Assembly: GCA_902491575.1 (NCBI GenBank)
Contig: CABUID010000001.1
Location: 186,001 to 250,000, forward strand
Length of the DNA stretch: 64,000 nucleotides
From: an uncultured Bacillota bacterium
Lineage (GTDB): Bacteria; Bacillota_I; Bacilli_A; RFN20; CAG-631
Direction: 5' to 3'
Below the pieces are notes generated by a model. It was given only the letters and a program-made list of their open reading frames with translations. It searched no databases and was not told where the DNA came from. Shown here one piece after another: positions 34,257 through 43,583 of this stretch (position 1 is its first letter; every line of letters begins with the position of its first letter). Both the position numbers and the translations under genes were made by a program.

Positions 34257-35073
34257 GTTGTCTTATTCACATTATTTTAAAGAAAAACTTTATCATTTTT
34301 TAAAACGAAAAGGATATAGTGATAAGAATCTTCTTCTTTTATTTTCTAATGATTGTATCAAAGTAAATTCAAAAATCATTAAGGATAAAAATTATTTACT
34401 GCCTTTTAAAAAAGTAAAAATTGAGGTTAGTTTATGCGAAGAATATTCATCTTTACCCCTTTATAAAGATAATTTGAATATTCTTTTTGAAGATGATTAT
34501 TTGATGGTTATTGATAAGCCTTTTAATATGGATATTGAACCTACTAAAGCAAATTATAAAGATAATCTAGCTTGTAGAATTTTAAATTATTATAACGAAA
34601 ACAAAATTTTTTCCAAAATTCATTTTGTTAATCGTTTAGATAAGATGACATCAGGACTTGTCATCGTGGCTAAAAATCAATATATCCATCATCTTTTTTC
34701 TAAAGTAAAAATAAAAAAATATTATTTTGCTAAGGTAGAAGGTAAAACTTCTAAAAAAGGAAAGATTCAAATTAGAATAAAAAAATCACTTGATTCGATA
34801 AAAAGAATAGTAAGTCCAGAGGGAAAGAAATGTATAACAAAATATAAAAGGTTGCATTATGATGGAAAACAAAGTCTCGTTAAAATAAACTTATTAACTG
34901 GAAGGACACACCAAATTCGCGTATCTTTTGCTTATATTCACCATCCTTTAGTAGCAGATCCACTCTATAATATGGCGTTTACAAATGATCAATTTTTTTT
35001 AAGGGCTTATCAAATTTCATTTATCCATCCTATAACCAAGAAATATATTCATTTGAAAAGTAAAAAGAAATGA
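34237..35073 (+). CDS. RluA-family pseudouridine synthase
   Basis: A 278-residue pseudouridine synthase that modifies uridines in rRNA or tRNA. Catalytic Asp is in HFVNRLDKMTSG (about residue 138), followed by GRTHQIRVS (about 225) and the terminal region. An N-terminal S4-like stretch precedes the domain. It overlaps the ABC gene; MPIKL (34246) is an alternative start. A second member lies at 41331-42263, so the targets cannot be told apart. Confidence 0.88.
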   Translation: MKNMPIKLSYSHYFKEKLYHFLKRKGYSDKNLLLLFSNDCIKVNSKIIKDKNYLLPFKKVKIEVSLCEEYSSLPLYKDNLNILFEDDYLMVIDKPFNMDIEPTKANYKDNLACRILNYYNENKIFSKIHFVNRLDKMTSGLVIVAKNQYIHHLFSKVKIKKYYFAKVEGKTSKKGKIQIRIKKSLDSIKRIVSPEGKKCITKYKRLHYDGKQSLVKINLLTGRTHQIRVSFAYIHHPLVADPLYNMAFTNDQFFLRAYQISFIHPITKKYIHLKSKKK

Positions 35074-35153
35074 AATATTTCTTTTTTTGGTTTTACTTAG
35101 CGAAGTTAGTGTGTATAATAATATTATATATTATTAATTTGGGAGGAACAAAG

Positions 35154-38100
35154 ATGCTTTTAGTAGGTGTAAATATTGAAATGTTATTAATAGGGTTAAT
35201 TTGCTTCATTATGCTTATTTCCTTGATTGTTGGTGTCATTCAAGGTTTTCGAAAAAATATATTTAATTTCATTGCCACAATCTTATTTTGGATTTTATTT
35301 TGGTTAACAGCACCATTAGTAAAAGGAAATCTTTTTTGGTACAATGAATCTTTTTATCAACTTATTGATTCTATTTTACCTGAACTTTCTTCCAATATAA
35401 ATTGTGTAAATTTAATGGATTATATAAAATACACGATAGCTGAATCTGCAGGGATAGATGTTTCATTATTAAGTGATCCTAGCGTAGAAAATACATTTAT
35501 AGCGATTGCTCAGTGTATCATAAAATTTGATTATTTGATTGTTTTAGCTATTTTTTATGGGATAATAAAACTGATTTTATACCATACCATTTTTAAAAAG
35601 TATTGTAAAATCTCAAATAAATCATTGAATAAGTTAAAGAAAAAACAAGAAAAGTATCTTTTAGTCCATAAAGAAACAAATAAGAAACTTGAAAAGCAAA
35701 TTGAGCATACTGAAAAAGCAGTAAAAAACAATAAAATATTTACACCTTTAGGATTATTAAGTGGATTTTTAAGAGGAGCATTTACAAGTTTTTTAATTTT
35801 ATGTGTAGTGAATGCAACTGTTAAGTTAATTCCTCAAGATTCGAATGAAAAGATGACAGCATCTACAGGTGAAACAACTTCTTCTCCTTCTTCTTTATAT
35901 GATTTTATTCTTTTATATTGTGAAGATAATCCTAATGTAAAAACAGCGATTGAATGGATACATGAATATCAAAGTTCTTCTTTAATGAATGTTACAGGAA
36001 TAAAAATAGGGAATCAAGCAGCTGATGAATTATTTGTGGATTCCATTTTATCTGGTAAATCGAAAGATTACTCCTTTGCACTTCGAAAAGAATTAAGTGC
36101 TTTTGTTCAAATTGCTGAAAATGCTTTTTATTTGACCAATGGTTTTGATATGGAGAGTGTGAATTGGACTTCTTTAAATAATGCTCAAGTAAATAATGTT
36201 CAACAAATCTTAAGAATATTATCGAATGATGATTTATTGAATAATTTGGGAAGTGTAATGGTGGGTGTTGCGATTAGTTTAGATGCTGTTGCTGAATATA
36301 TACCATCCAATTTATCAGCGAATGAATATGCCGATATCCATTGGGGAGATGAATTAGCGACAATTGCTGATTTAGTTGCTCAAGTCTATAGTCTAGGTGA
36401 TTTATCTAGTTTAGATTATTTTGATTTAGATGCACAAGTAATAGAAAATATTATGGTAACTTTATCTAATCTAAAATCAATCAATTTTTTAGGGCACATT
36501 GGTTGTAATTTGGCTATAAAATCACTCGTAAAAGATGATGGTACTTATCAAAAAACAATTCAAAGTATTGAAAACAAACTTGCACTATTATCCTCTAACG
36601 GCGATTACGCATCCGCTATTTATTCTTATAAAGACTTATATACTCAATTTATAAATATTTTTGAAGATGAAACTTTATCGAATTATAAAGATGAAAATGG
36701 TAAAATTACAAATTACGTTTCAGCGTTGACATCAGTGGATACAAAAGAATATTCAAATATAATTCATACAGTATTTGAAACGAATTTTGTCTCTGAAATA
36801 TTGCCTGATGTATTAACCATTATAAAAGGATCGTACATACCACAAGAATATGCTTCTTTAATTAATCCAAAAGTAGTCACATCGCAACAATGGGAAAATG
36901 AAATCGATGCTGTTTTGACGATTCTTCATGATATTACCATAGAAAAAGAAACAGGTATTATCCATCCATTTGAAACGATTCAAACTTATGATTTTTCTTT
37001 ATTAAGAAATTTTACTCCTGAAACAGTGATTGAAAGTGATTTACTTTCTTATGCATTGATTAAAATCTTTATTGATACATCGAAATCAGAAGGCATTTTA
37101 AGTAATATAAGTGGAGAATTAGCGAATTATATTTGTATTCCAGATTTTCTTGCCACAGCAGAAGATACAGTTACTCATCGTTTCCATAGTAAATGGTATG
37201 GGACACCTACTGAACAATACCATGATGGTGAATTATATATCCTTTTAAATACAGTTAAGAATTGTGCTTCTCAATTAAAAGATTTAAATTATCCAGCAGA
37301 ATCTATTCCAGCCATTTTAGCTGCTTTAAATAGTAATGAATTAATGAATAGTGACGCTTTATATTATACTTTAAATAATCTTATAAAAGATTATCAAGAT
37401 TTTATTATTGTTCCTGTTGATGAAACGACAGAAAGTGATCAAACCGTTAATGGACAAAAAATTCAATTCATGATCAAAAGAGAATCTTTGAAACAGATGA
37501 TTAGTATTTTTTCTGATTCCAATATTGTGGATTTAGAAAAACTATTTGTTTATTTTGAACGAATTGATGATAAAAACTGTTCAGATGTTCCAACTGCAAT
37601 AGAAGATATTCAAAATATGGATGATTATATTGTAAAATTAGATATTGCGCCTGAAAAGATAATGAGTTTGTTAACTTCAGAAAAGTTATATAATCCAACT
37701 ACTGGTGATGAAACAAATTTAAATAAACTTTTTGCATCAGGTATTTTAAGAGCGACTCTTACAAAGTTGATTTTAGATAATGCAGGTGAATACATTGCTC
37801 TTCCTGAATCGGTAAAAGATAGTTTAAGACCATGTTTAGTTTTAAAAACAGATGAAACAAATCAGAAAAAAGAATTAGTAGAAGAGTCCTTCGATATCAT
37901 CAAGCAATCACAATTTAAATCATTAATTATTGCCGTCGATGATTTAAAAATTGATTTAAACAAAGTTTTAAATCAACCAATGGATGTGATTGAATATTTA
38001 AAGGATGGTGACGATATTAAAGAAAGTGTAAATTCTGTATTTGGAGTAAATGGTTATGCAAATTCAAAATATAGTGGAATTTTGCATGGTACTCTTTCAA

Positions 38101-40310
38101 AATATATTCTTGATTTTTCAAGTTCTGAAAATGGTGGTATTCAAATCATTATACCAGAAGAAGTGATTGACTCCTCAGATGCCACATTAAATTTAATTGA
38201 AAGTCAAGAAACAGTCAATTTAATACGTTCAGTTACGATTATTGGGGTGGATATTTTTAATGAAAGTATGACGGATAATGAATTAATGAATTCTATTATT
38301 GATCGTGTCCTTGAAAATAATCAATCTTTAGATTCAGTGATAATTCGTGCAACTTTATCCAATTATATCCATGATAGCGAACAGGAAATTGAAATTCCTC
38401 AAGAAGCAAATGACTCGAGTATACAATCTAAAAATGTTGTCAGTAAGAATCATCTTGTAGACTTTTTAGAAGCATTAAAAATAATAAAGGAAGTTCGAAA
38501 TGAAGAATTATCCCTTAATCAAGAACCACTTATTGATTATGCGGATTTATTAGATATTAATAATTTAAAGTTATCTACTTTAAAAAATGCGGATTCTTTA
38601 CCTGGAAATCCAATTAGTCAATCTTTAATTGTACGTGGAATCATTACAAAGCAACTTACGGATTTTGATGTAAGTATACCAAGTGAAGCCAAAGAAGGAT
38701 CCTGTTTATCTAAAAATGAAACTCATTTGTTGTTTAAGGCATTATCGTCTTTATTAGATGAAAATAGTAGTATCACAAATATAGAGGTCAATAATTGTTT
38801 AGACACTTTAACTGTTCATGATTTATATGAAATAAAAGAAGATATCCACTCGTCAATAGTCATAAGAAATATCATAACCGATGAAATTTTAAAACAAGAT
38901 GAAATAAAAATGCCATCTTCTGCTATTACTTCATCCAATATCATTAAGGAAGAGGAACTGGATAATCTTATTGATGGTTTAAATCAACTATTAAAAGAGG
39001 ATGATACAATAACTTCGATGGATATTCAATCCATTACAACTTCAAAGTTAAAAAATGCTACTTCTTATATTATTCAATCATCGATTTTAAATGCGACCAT
39101 TACCAATCAAATTTTAAAACAAAGCGAAATAACCATACCGGATCATGCTTATGATAGTGAAAATTTCGATACTTTCAATCCTACTCTTAATGGTGCAGAG
39201 ATTAACGCTTGTATAGAAGCAATTGCCCAATTATTTCCAAATGGTAGTATAAATAACTTACCAATTGAAAATTTAACTCTTACAACATTAAATGATCATT
39301 GTTCTGTCATTGTTAATTCTTTAATCTTTAAAGCAACGATTACAACAAAACTCAATGAAAAACAAGATGAAGATATTTTAATTATTCCATCTATAGCATT
39401 AGATGAACACGAAATTATTAAAAATGATGAAATTATTGAAATTATGGGCACTTTATCCTCTTTATTAGGTGATAATACCCTAACAAATATTACAGATTTA
39501 TCAGAAATTACAATTTCTTCTTTACATATGAAAAAGGATTCGATTGTATCTTCTTATGTTTTAAGAGCAACACTATCAAAGAAAATCTTTGATGTAGAAG
39601 ATATGAAAATATTAAATCGGGATATTGATCCTACCATTATCGATTGTGTTGTACTTAAAGAAGAATCTATGAGTCAATTACTAGACGCTTTAAATTGTAT
39701 GAATATACAAGATATCCAGAATATAAATATGGATATGTTAAGTGTTAAAAGTGAATCAAAAGAGATAATTGCTTCTAGTGATATAATAAGAGCAACCATA
39801 ACACATAATGTAAATATTGAAATTGATAATGAAATGATTGATAAAAGAATTCTTAAAGAAAATGCAGAAATTTGTAAAGATTATTTAGGAAATGAAATTA
39901 TAGTCATTAATGAAGAAGAATTAAAAAACATTATTGATAGTATTAATGTTTTGTCTAAAGAAGGTACGATGACGATTCAATTTGATATATTTGTATTATT
40001 AAATCTAAATTCAAATGAACTTGCAACATTATTAAATTCAAATTCTTTAAGAATAGCGATTGCGGATTATTTTATTAAAGGTTTTAAAGTGAATGAAATG
40101 TCTTTCCAATACGAAAACATTATGATTCCGTATGCTTATGGAAATAAAGTTGGTGATTATATTTTACAAGATTGTGGTAGTTATTATAAATTTGCTGATC
40201 CACATTTTGAGACAATCTATAATCTTCCAAATATTGAAGAAACAGAATATTTAGTGTTAACATCAGAAGATATTATGGCTGTTTTAAATTATATTAATAG
40301 CATCATTTAA
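35154..40310 (+). CDS. Giant membrane-anchored repeat protein (1,718 residues)
   Basis: The N-terminus has CvpA-like spans (about 8-28 and 36-57), another at about 125-145, a basic coiled stretch, and a fourth span near 205 (FLRGAFTSFLILCVVNATVKL). Everything after is extracytoplasmic, about 1,490 residues. The C-terminal half is a tandem array of about ten divergent units of 75-113 residues, each with a core like IIRATLSNYI or VLRATLSKKI followed by an I-P-x-x-A turn; cores fall near residues 862, 975, 1062, 1158, 1234, 1309, 1388, 1467, 1543 and 1629. No LPXTG. The ATG at 35154 has GGGAGG; the longer frame has none. I do not recognise the family. Confidence 0.85.
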   Translation: MLLVGVNIEMLLIGLICFIMLISLIVGVIQGFRKNIFNFIATILFWILFWLTAPLVKGNLFWYNESFYQLIDSILPELSSNINCVNLMDYIKYTIAESAGIDVSLLSDPSVENTFIAIAQCIIKFDYLIVLAIFYGIIKLILYHTIFKKYCKISNKSLNKLKKKQEKYLLVHKETNKKLEKQIEHTEKAVKNNKIFTPLGLLSGFLRGAFTSFLILCVVNATVKLIPQDSNEKMTASTGETTSSPSSLYDFILLYCEDNPNVKTAIEWIHEYQSSSLMNVTGIKIGNQAADELFVDSILSGKSKDYSFALRKELSAFVQIAENAFYLTNGFDMESVNWTSLNNAQVNNVQQILRILSNDDLLNNLGSVMVGVAISLDAVAEYIPSNLSANEYADIHWGDELATIADLVAQVYSLGDLSSLDYFDLDAQVIENIMVTLSNLKSINFLGHIGCNLAIKSLVKDDGTYQKTIQSIENKLALLSSNGDYASAIYSYKDLYTQFINIFEDETLSNYKDENGKITNYVSALTSVDTKEYSNIIHTVFETNFVSEILPDVLTIIKGSYIPQEYASLINPKVVTSQQWENEIDAVLTILHDITIEKETGIIHPFETIQTYDFSLLRNFTPETVIESDLLSYALIKIFIDTSKSEGILSNISGELANYICIPDFLATAEDTVTHRFHSKWYGTPTEQYHDGELYILLNTVKNCASQLKDLNYPAESIPAILAALNSNELMNSDALYYTLNNLIKDYQDFIIVPVDETTESDQTVNGQKIQFMIKRESLKQMISIFSDSNIVDLEKLFVYFERIDDKNCSDVPTAIEDIQNMDDYIVKLDIAPEKIMSLLTSEKLYNPTTGDETNLNKLFASGILRATLTKLILDNAGEYIALPESVKDSLRPCLVLKTDETNQKKELVEESFDIIKQSQFKSLIIAVDDLKIDLNKVLNQPMDVIEYLKDGDDIKESVNSVFGVNGYANSKYSGILHGTLSKYILDFSSSENGGIQIIIPEEVIDSSDATLNLIESQETVNLIRSVTIIGVDIFNESMTDNELMNSIIDRVLENNQSLDSVIIRATLSNYIHDSEQEIEIPQEANDSSIQSKNVVSKNHLVDFLEALKIIKEVRNEELSLNQEPLIDYADLLDINNLKLSTLKNADSLPGNPISQSLIVRGIITKQLTDFDVSIPSEAKEGSCLSKNETHLLFKALSSLLDENSSITNIEVNNCLDTLTVHDLYEIKEDIHSSIVIRNIITDEILKQDEIKMPSSAITSSNIIKEEELDNLIDGLNQLLKEDDTITSMDIQSITTSKLKNATSYIIQSSILNATITNQILKQSEITIPDHAYDSENFDTFNPTLNGAEINACIEAIAQLFPNGSINNLPIENLTLTTLNDHCSVIVNSLIFKATITTKLNEKQDEDILIIPSIALDEHEIIKNDEIIEIMGTLSSLLGDNTLTNITDLSEITISSLHMKKDSIVSSYVLRATLSKKIFDVEDMKILNRDIDPTIIDCVVLKEESMSQLLDALNCMNIQDIQNINMDMLSVKSESKEIIASSDIIRATITHNVNIEIDNEMIDKRILKENAEICKDYLGNEIIVINEEELKNIIDSINVLSKEGTMTIQFDIFVLLNLNSNELATLLNSNSLRIAIADYFIKGFKVNEMSFQYENIMIPYAYGNKVGDYILQDCGSYYKFADPHFETIYNLPNIEETEYLVLTSEDIMAVLNYINSII

Positions 40311-40360
40311 TCTTATACTGTTAAAAGTATAAATAGAAGATTTCATTGTTTTACTCGTTT

Positions 40361-40389
40361 AAAAAGGTTCTTTCATTAAGAACCTTTTT
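40361..40389 (+). terminator. Terminator of the giant gene
   Basis: AAAAAGGTTCTT (40361-40372), five-base loop, AAGAACCTTTTT: a perfect 12-bp stem with a T run. Confidence 0.9.
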
Positions 40390-40479
40390 ATCTATTTTTT
40401 ACCATTATTTTTTTAAAATTTAATGTATTGAAATGATAAAAGCCACTCATAATAAAAGTGTATAGAAAGGAATAAAAAT

Positions 40480-40665
40480 ATGAATAGAAATCAAAAAGTA
40501 GTTTGTAGACCTTGTAAAGAGCAAAATAACTGGGAAATTCAGGCTCCAGATGGTCATGTATATTCAAAACATTATCAGACAAAAACTGAATGTGTAAAAC
40601 AAGGTAGAAAATACGCTGAAGAGTTTGGCTGTGAATTACAAGTTGAAGATAAACAGCAACAATAA
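40480..40665 (+). CDS. Small DUF2188-like protein
   Basis: A 61-residue protein with the DUF2188 pattern: NWEIQAPDGHVYSKHYQTKTE, Lys/Ala-rich helix, then CELQVEDK. Such proteins are short, soluble and of unknown role. AGAAAGG precedes the ATG, and a bidirectional terminator follows. Confidence 0.78.
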   Translation: MNRNQKVVCRPCKEQNNWEIQAPDGHVYSKHYQTKTECVKQGRKYAEEFGCELQVEDKQQQ

Positions 40666-40669
40666 ATTG

Positions 40670-40693
40670 AAAAAATCCCATCAGGGATTTTTT
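40670..40693. terminator. Bidirectional terminator
   Basis: AAAAAATCCC, four-base loop, GGGATTTTTT between the DUF2188-like gene and the convergent membrane-protein gene. Confidence 0.88.
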
Positions 40694-41301
40694 TCTATTT
40701 TTATTATTTTCATATTTTTAATTTTATTTATTTTGATAATTAATAAAAAGATAAAACAACCTATTACCGCTACTATCATATCTTTTATGGTATCTGTTAA
40801 TGCGAAATGCCCTAAAAAAACTTGATTGCCTTTCATATATCTTTGCATATTCGTATGAAAGATGTCATCAATGGCATATTCAATAATTTCCCAAAAAAAT
40901 TCACTTGCTAATCCAAAAAGAAAAGAAAAAAAGATTTGAAAAGAATAAAATGAAAAATCAAGATAATAATGAATAATACTATATCCAAAAAGACAAATAC
41001 ATATTGCAGAAGAAAAATGCAAAATTATATCGTAATATTTATAGGTTATATAAAAAGATAATATTTCGCCCAAAATAAAATGAGCTACTAGAAAGCTCTC
41101 ATAAATCAACCACATAAATGGTGCTATTTTCATTTTAAAAAGCAGTTGAATAAGACAAGGTATAAACATACACAAACAAAAAAATAAGCATTGCATAGCA
41201 TAAAAAGTTTGTTTAGTATAAGTAAAATAAACAAATAAAATAGCGATACTTATTTCAAGGAAAGAAAAAACAATTTCGTTTAGTTTTTCATTTTTATTCA
41301 T
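40681..41301 (-). CDS. Polytopic membrane protein (DUF2238/YjdF-like)
   Basis: A 206-residue protein with about six hydrophobic segments. The middle has YYDIILHFSSAICIC and FGLASEFFWEIIEYAIDDIF, and later DTIKDMIVAVIG, a His, Glu/Asp and Asp-Asp pattern similar to DUF2238 (YjdF) membrane proteins. Function unknown. I take ATG 41301 with AAGGTG six bases upstream. Confidence 0.65.
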   Translation of the reverse strand: MNKNEKLNEIVFSFLEISIAILFVYFTYTKQTFYAMQCLFFCLCMFIPCLIQLLFKMKIAPFMWLIYESFLVAHFILGEILSFYITYKYYDIILHFSSAICICLFGYSIIHYYLDFSFYSFQIFFSFLFGLASEFFWEIIEYAIDDIFHTNMQRYMKGNQVFLGHFALTDTIKDMIVAVIGCFIFLLIIKINKIKNMKIIKIEKNP

Positions 41302-41330
41302 TTCATACACCTTGTTAAAGTATATGAATG

Positions 41331-42263
41331 CTATTTGCCAAATAGACTTTTAAAACAAGCAGGGATTTCTGCTTTAAATACCATTTCTTTTTTACTTACT
41401 GGATGGGTAAGTACTAATACATAAGCATGTAACCCTAATCGATGAATTGGATTGCTTACAGGACCATATTTATCATCTCCAACGATTTTATGTTGAAGAT
41501 CTCCCATGTGTACTCTTATTTGATTTTTTCTTCCCGTATCAATAAGGACATCTACGAGTGAATATTGATTATTTTCTTTCATTACTTGATAATGAGTAAT
41601 CGCTAACTGACCAGATTTATCTTTACTAGAATACATTAGATGATTTTGATTGGATTTCAAATAAGACTTAACAGTTCCTTTTTTTTCTTTAAAAATACCT
41701 TCACAAATGGCTAAATACTCTCTTTTTTTTACGATTTTTTGCCAATTATTTTGAAAAAGTTTTTTAGTCATTTCATTTTTCGCAACTAGTAAAACACCAG
41801 AAGTATCTTTATCAATACGGTGAACAACAAATATTCTTGCATGTTTATCTTTTTTCTGTACATAATCTGTGAGCATTCGATAAGCTGTATTGTATTTCTC
41901 ATCATCACTTTCTATTGAAAGTAATCCGGAAGGTTTGTCGATAGCAATCAAGTCATCATCCTCATAAATAATTTTTAATTTTTTTTCTTGATTTTTTACT
42001 TTCAAAACAGGATTTTTACTAATTTGTACAATATCTTCTTTATAAATCATAAAATTATATTGAGTCGTGCAGGTTCCATTAACAAGAATTTGATGATTTG
42101 ATAAATAATGTTTAATATTATTACGACTATCATTTTGAATGTGTGAATATAAAAACTCTAACAAAGGGCTTTCATTATGTACTTTAAAAGATTTTAATAT
42201 CGTTGTTTTTGGTGTCTTATAGGATTCTTTTTTATTTACTTTGTTATCTACGTTTTTATTCAT
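41331..42263 (-). CDS. RluA-family pseudouridine synthase
   Basis: A 310-residue RluC/RluD-type enzyme with an N-terminal S4-like RNA-binding domain (LEFLYSHIQNDSRNNIKHYLS, about 33-53, then VNGTCTT), the catalytic HRIDKDTSGV (Asp near 150) and the GRKNQIRVHM segment. Start at 42263 with AAGGAAG. It overlaps the upstream gene by eight bases. Confidence 0.93.
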   Translation of the reverse strand: MNKNVDNKVNKKESYKTPKTTILKSFKVHNESPLLEFLYSHIQNDSRNNIKHYLSNHQILVNGTCTTQYNFMIYKEDIVQISKNPVLKVKNQEKKLKIIYEDDDLIAIDKPSGLLSIESDDEKYNTAYRMLTDYVQKKDKHARIFVVHRIDKDTSGVLLVAKNEMTKKLFQNNWQKIVKKREYLAICEGIFKEKKGTVKSYLKSNQNHLMYSSKDKSGQLAITHYQVMKENNQYSLVDVLIDTGRKNQIRVHMGDLQHKIVGDDKYGPVSNPIHRLGLHAYVLVLTHPVSKKEMVFKAEIPACFKSLFGK

Positions 42264-42963
42264 TGTCTATTACTTCCTTTTTATGCTTAATTTTTAATTT
42301 TTTAAATCCTTTATATTCTGTTTCCGTTAAAACCATGCTAACAATGCCTGTATCTGTGAAAATTGCAGCAAAACCATCTTCATCATTATAGAAAACTGGG
42401 TTAATATAATAAATTTGCTGAGTTTTATCGATTAAAACGGGTGCTTGCAAAGAGGGTAATTGATACATTAATTCTAATATTTCTTTTGATAAATGATAAA
42501 CAATTATATCAATAGGAATTAAACTCGTGGAAACAACGTCAAACATATGCATTTCAAAGTTTTTATAATCTTTCGCAAGTTGAGGGAAAATATGTTGATA
42601 ATTTCGTGTTTCTAAATTTTCTTGAAGTTTTTCAAATACTTCTTCCATTTTTTTGCATAAGGATAAATCATTTTGAAATATTTCAGTTTGATAATCTTCG
42701 AATTCTTCTTCCGTATTTATTTTTAATTTTGATAAAGTTTTCATTAATATTTTATCTTGATTTTGATAAAGTTCTTTTAATTTATGATGTTTGTCGATAC
42801 ATCTTTCTTTGTATTCATTTAGAAGATGATTGGCATCTTCTTCATTTAAATGATAATTATGAAAAGAAGAAAAACTAATTTCAGAAGATAAATCAAAAAG
42901 AAAATTCATTAGTTTTATTTTGTTTTTAAAATTGATTTTTTTTGTAATGGTAATTTCAAACAT
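42256..42963 (-). CDS. Unknown helical protein (235 aa)
   Basis: A soluble protein, strongly charged and helical through residues 35-150, with a short beta-rich C-terminal part (QIYYINPVFYNDEDGFAAIFTDT). It has no recognised motif or membrane span. GAGGAAG precedes the ATG and it overlaps the pseudouridine synthase, so they are co-transcribed. Confidence 0.7.
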   Translation of the reverse strand: MFEITITKKINFKNKIKLMNFLFDLSSEISFSSFHNYHLNEEDANHLLNEYKERCIDKHHKLKELYQNQDKILMKTLSKLKINTEEEFEDYQTEIFQNDLSLCKKMEEVFEKLQENLETRNYQHIFPQLAKDYKNFEMHMFDVVSTSLIPIDIIVYHLSKEILELMYQLPSLQAPVLIDKTQQIYYINPVFYNDEDGFAAIFTDTGIVSMVLTETEYKGFKKLKIKHKKEVIDNE

Positions 42964-43059
42964 ATTTCTTCCTCGCCAAGCAATATTTTATCATGTTTTA
43001 AACAATTCTCCTATTATTTTTGACAAAACTGCAAATAATAGAATTGAGGTGTGAAAATT

Positions 43060-43455
43060 ATGGAACAAAAATTTGAGAAAATTAAGGATATGACAATCGA
43101 CGAATTCATAAATGCCATTATAAGTTATACTTCTTCTTATAGTGAAAATGATACTAAAAATCAAAGAATCTATCAATGCATTTATAATAAAGACCAAGTG
43201 GATTATAAAGGACTTTATTCATTATTGCCTATATTAGATGAAGATGATATTGCATTAATATTAAAATATGATCGGGACTACAAGATATCATTTTTATTAT
43301 CATTGGTAGATATAGCCGATGAAGATGATTTAACAAAACAAGCTATTTATTTATTAAGACGTCATAATTTGAATTATATTTTGCCATTACTTCCTTATGT
43401 AGATGAAGATCAAATAAGATTTGAATATGGTAGAATTCATAAAAATAAGTCTTAA
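43060..43455 (+). CDS. Unknown small acidic protein (131 aa)
   Basis: A 131-residue protein, acidic, with a weakly repeated pattern of LLP-I/Y-L/V-DEDDI type (residues about 52-61, 77-87, 111-121), suggesting tandem helical hairpins. No recognised family. The ATG at 43060 follows GAGGTG. A terminator follows. Confidence 0.7.
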   Translation: MEQKFEKIKDMTIDEFINAIISYTSSYSENDTKNQRIYQCIYNKDQVDYKGLYSLLPILDEDDIALILKYDRDYKISFLLSLVDIADEDDLTKQAIYLLRRHNLNYILPLLPYVDEDQIRFEYGRIHKNKS

Positions 43456-43467
43456 CAAAAGATAAAT

Positions 43468-43496
43468 ATAGAGCTAAGAACATTAGCTCTATTTTA
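43468..43496 (+). terminator. Intrinsic terminator
   Basis: ATAGAGCTAA (43468-43477), five-base loop, TTAGCTCTAT (43483-43492) and T residues. Confidence 0.8.
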
Positions 43497-43583
43497 ATTT
43501 TATTATTATATAATAATTATAATTCATTGAATAGATCTAAAAGTTGTGATATTATAAAATTAATTTACATGGAGGAAAATAAA

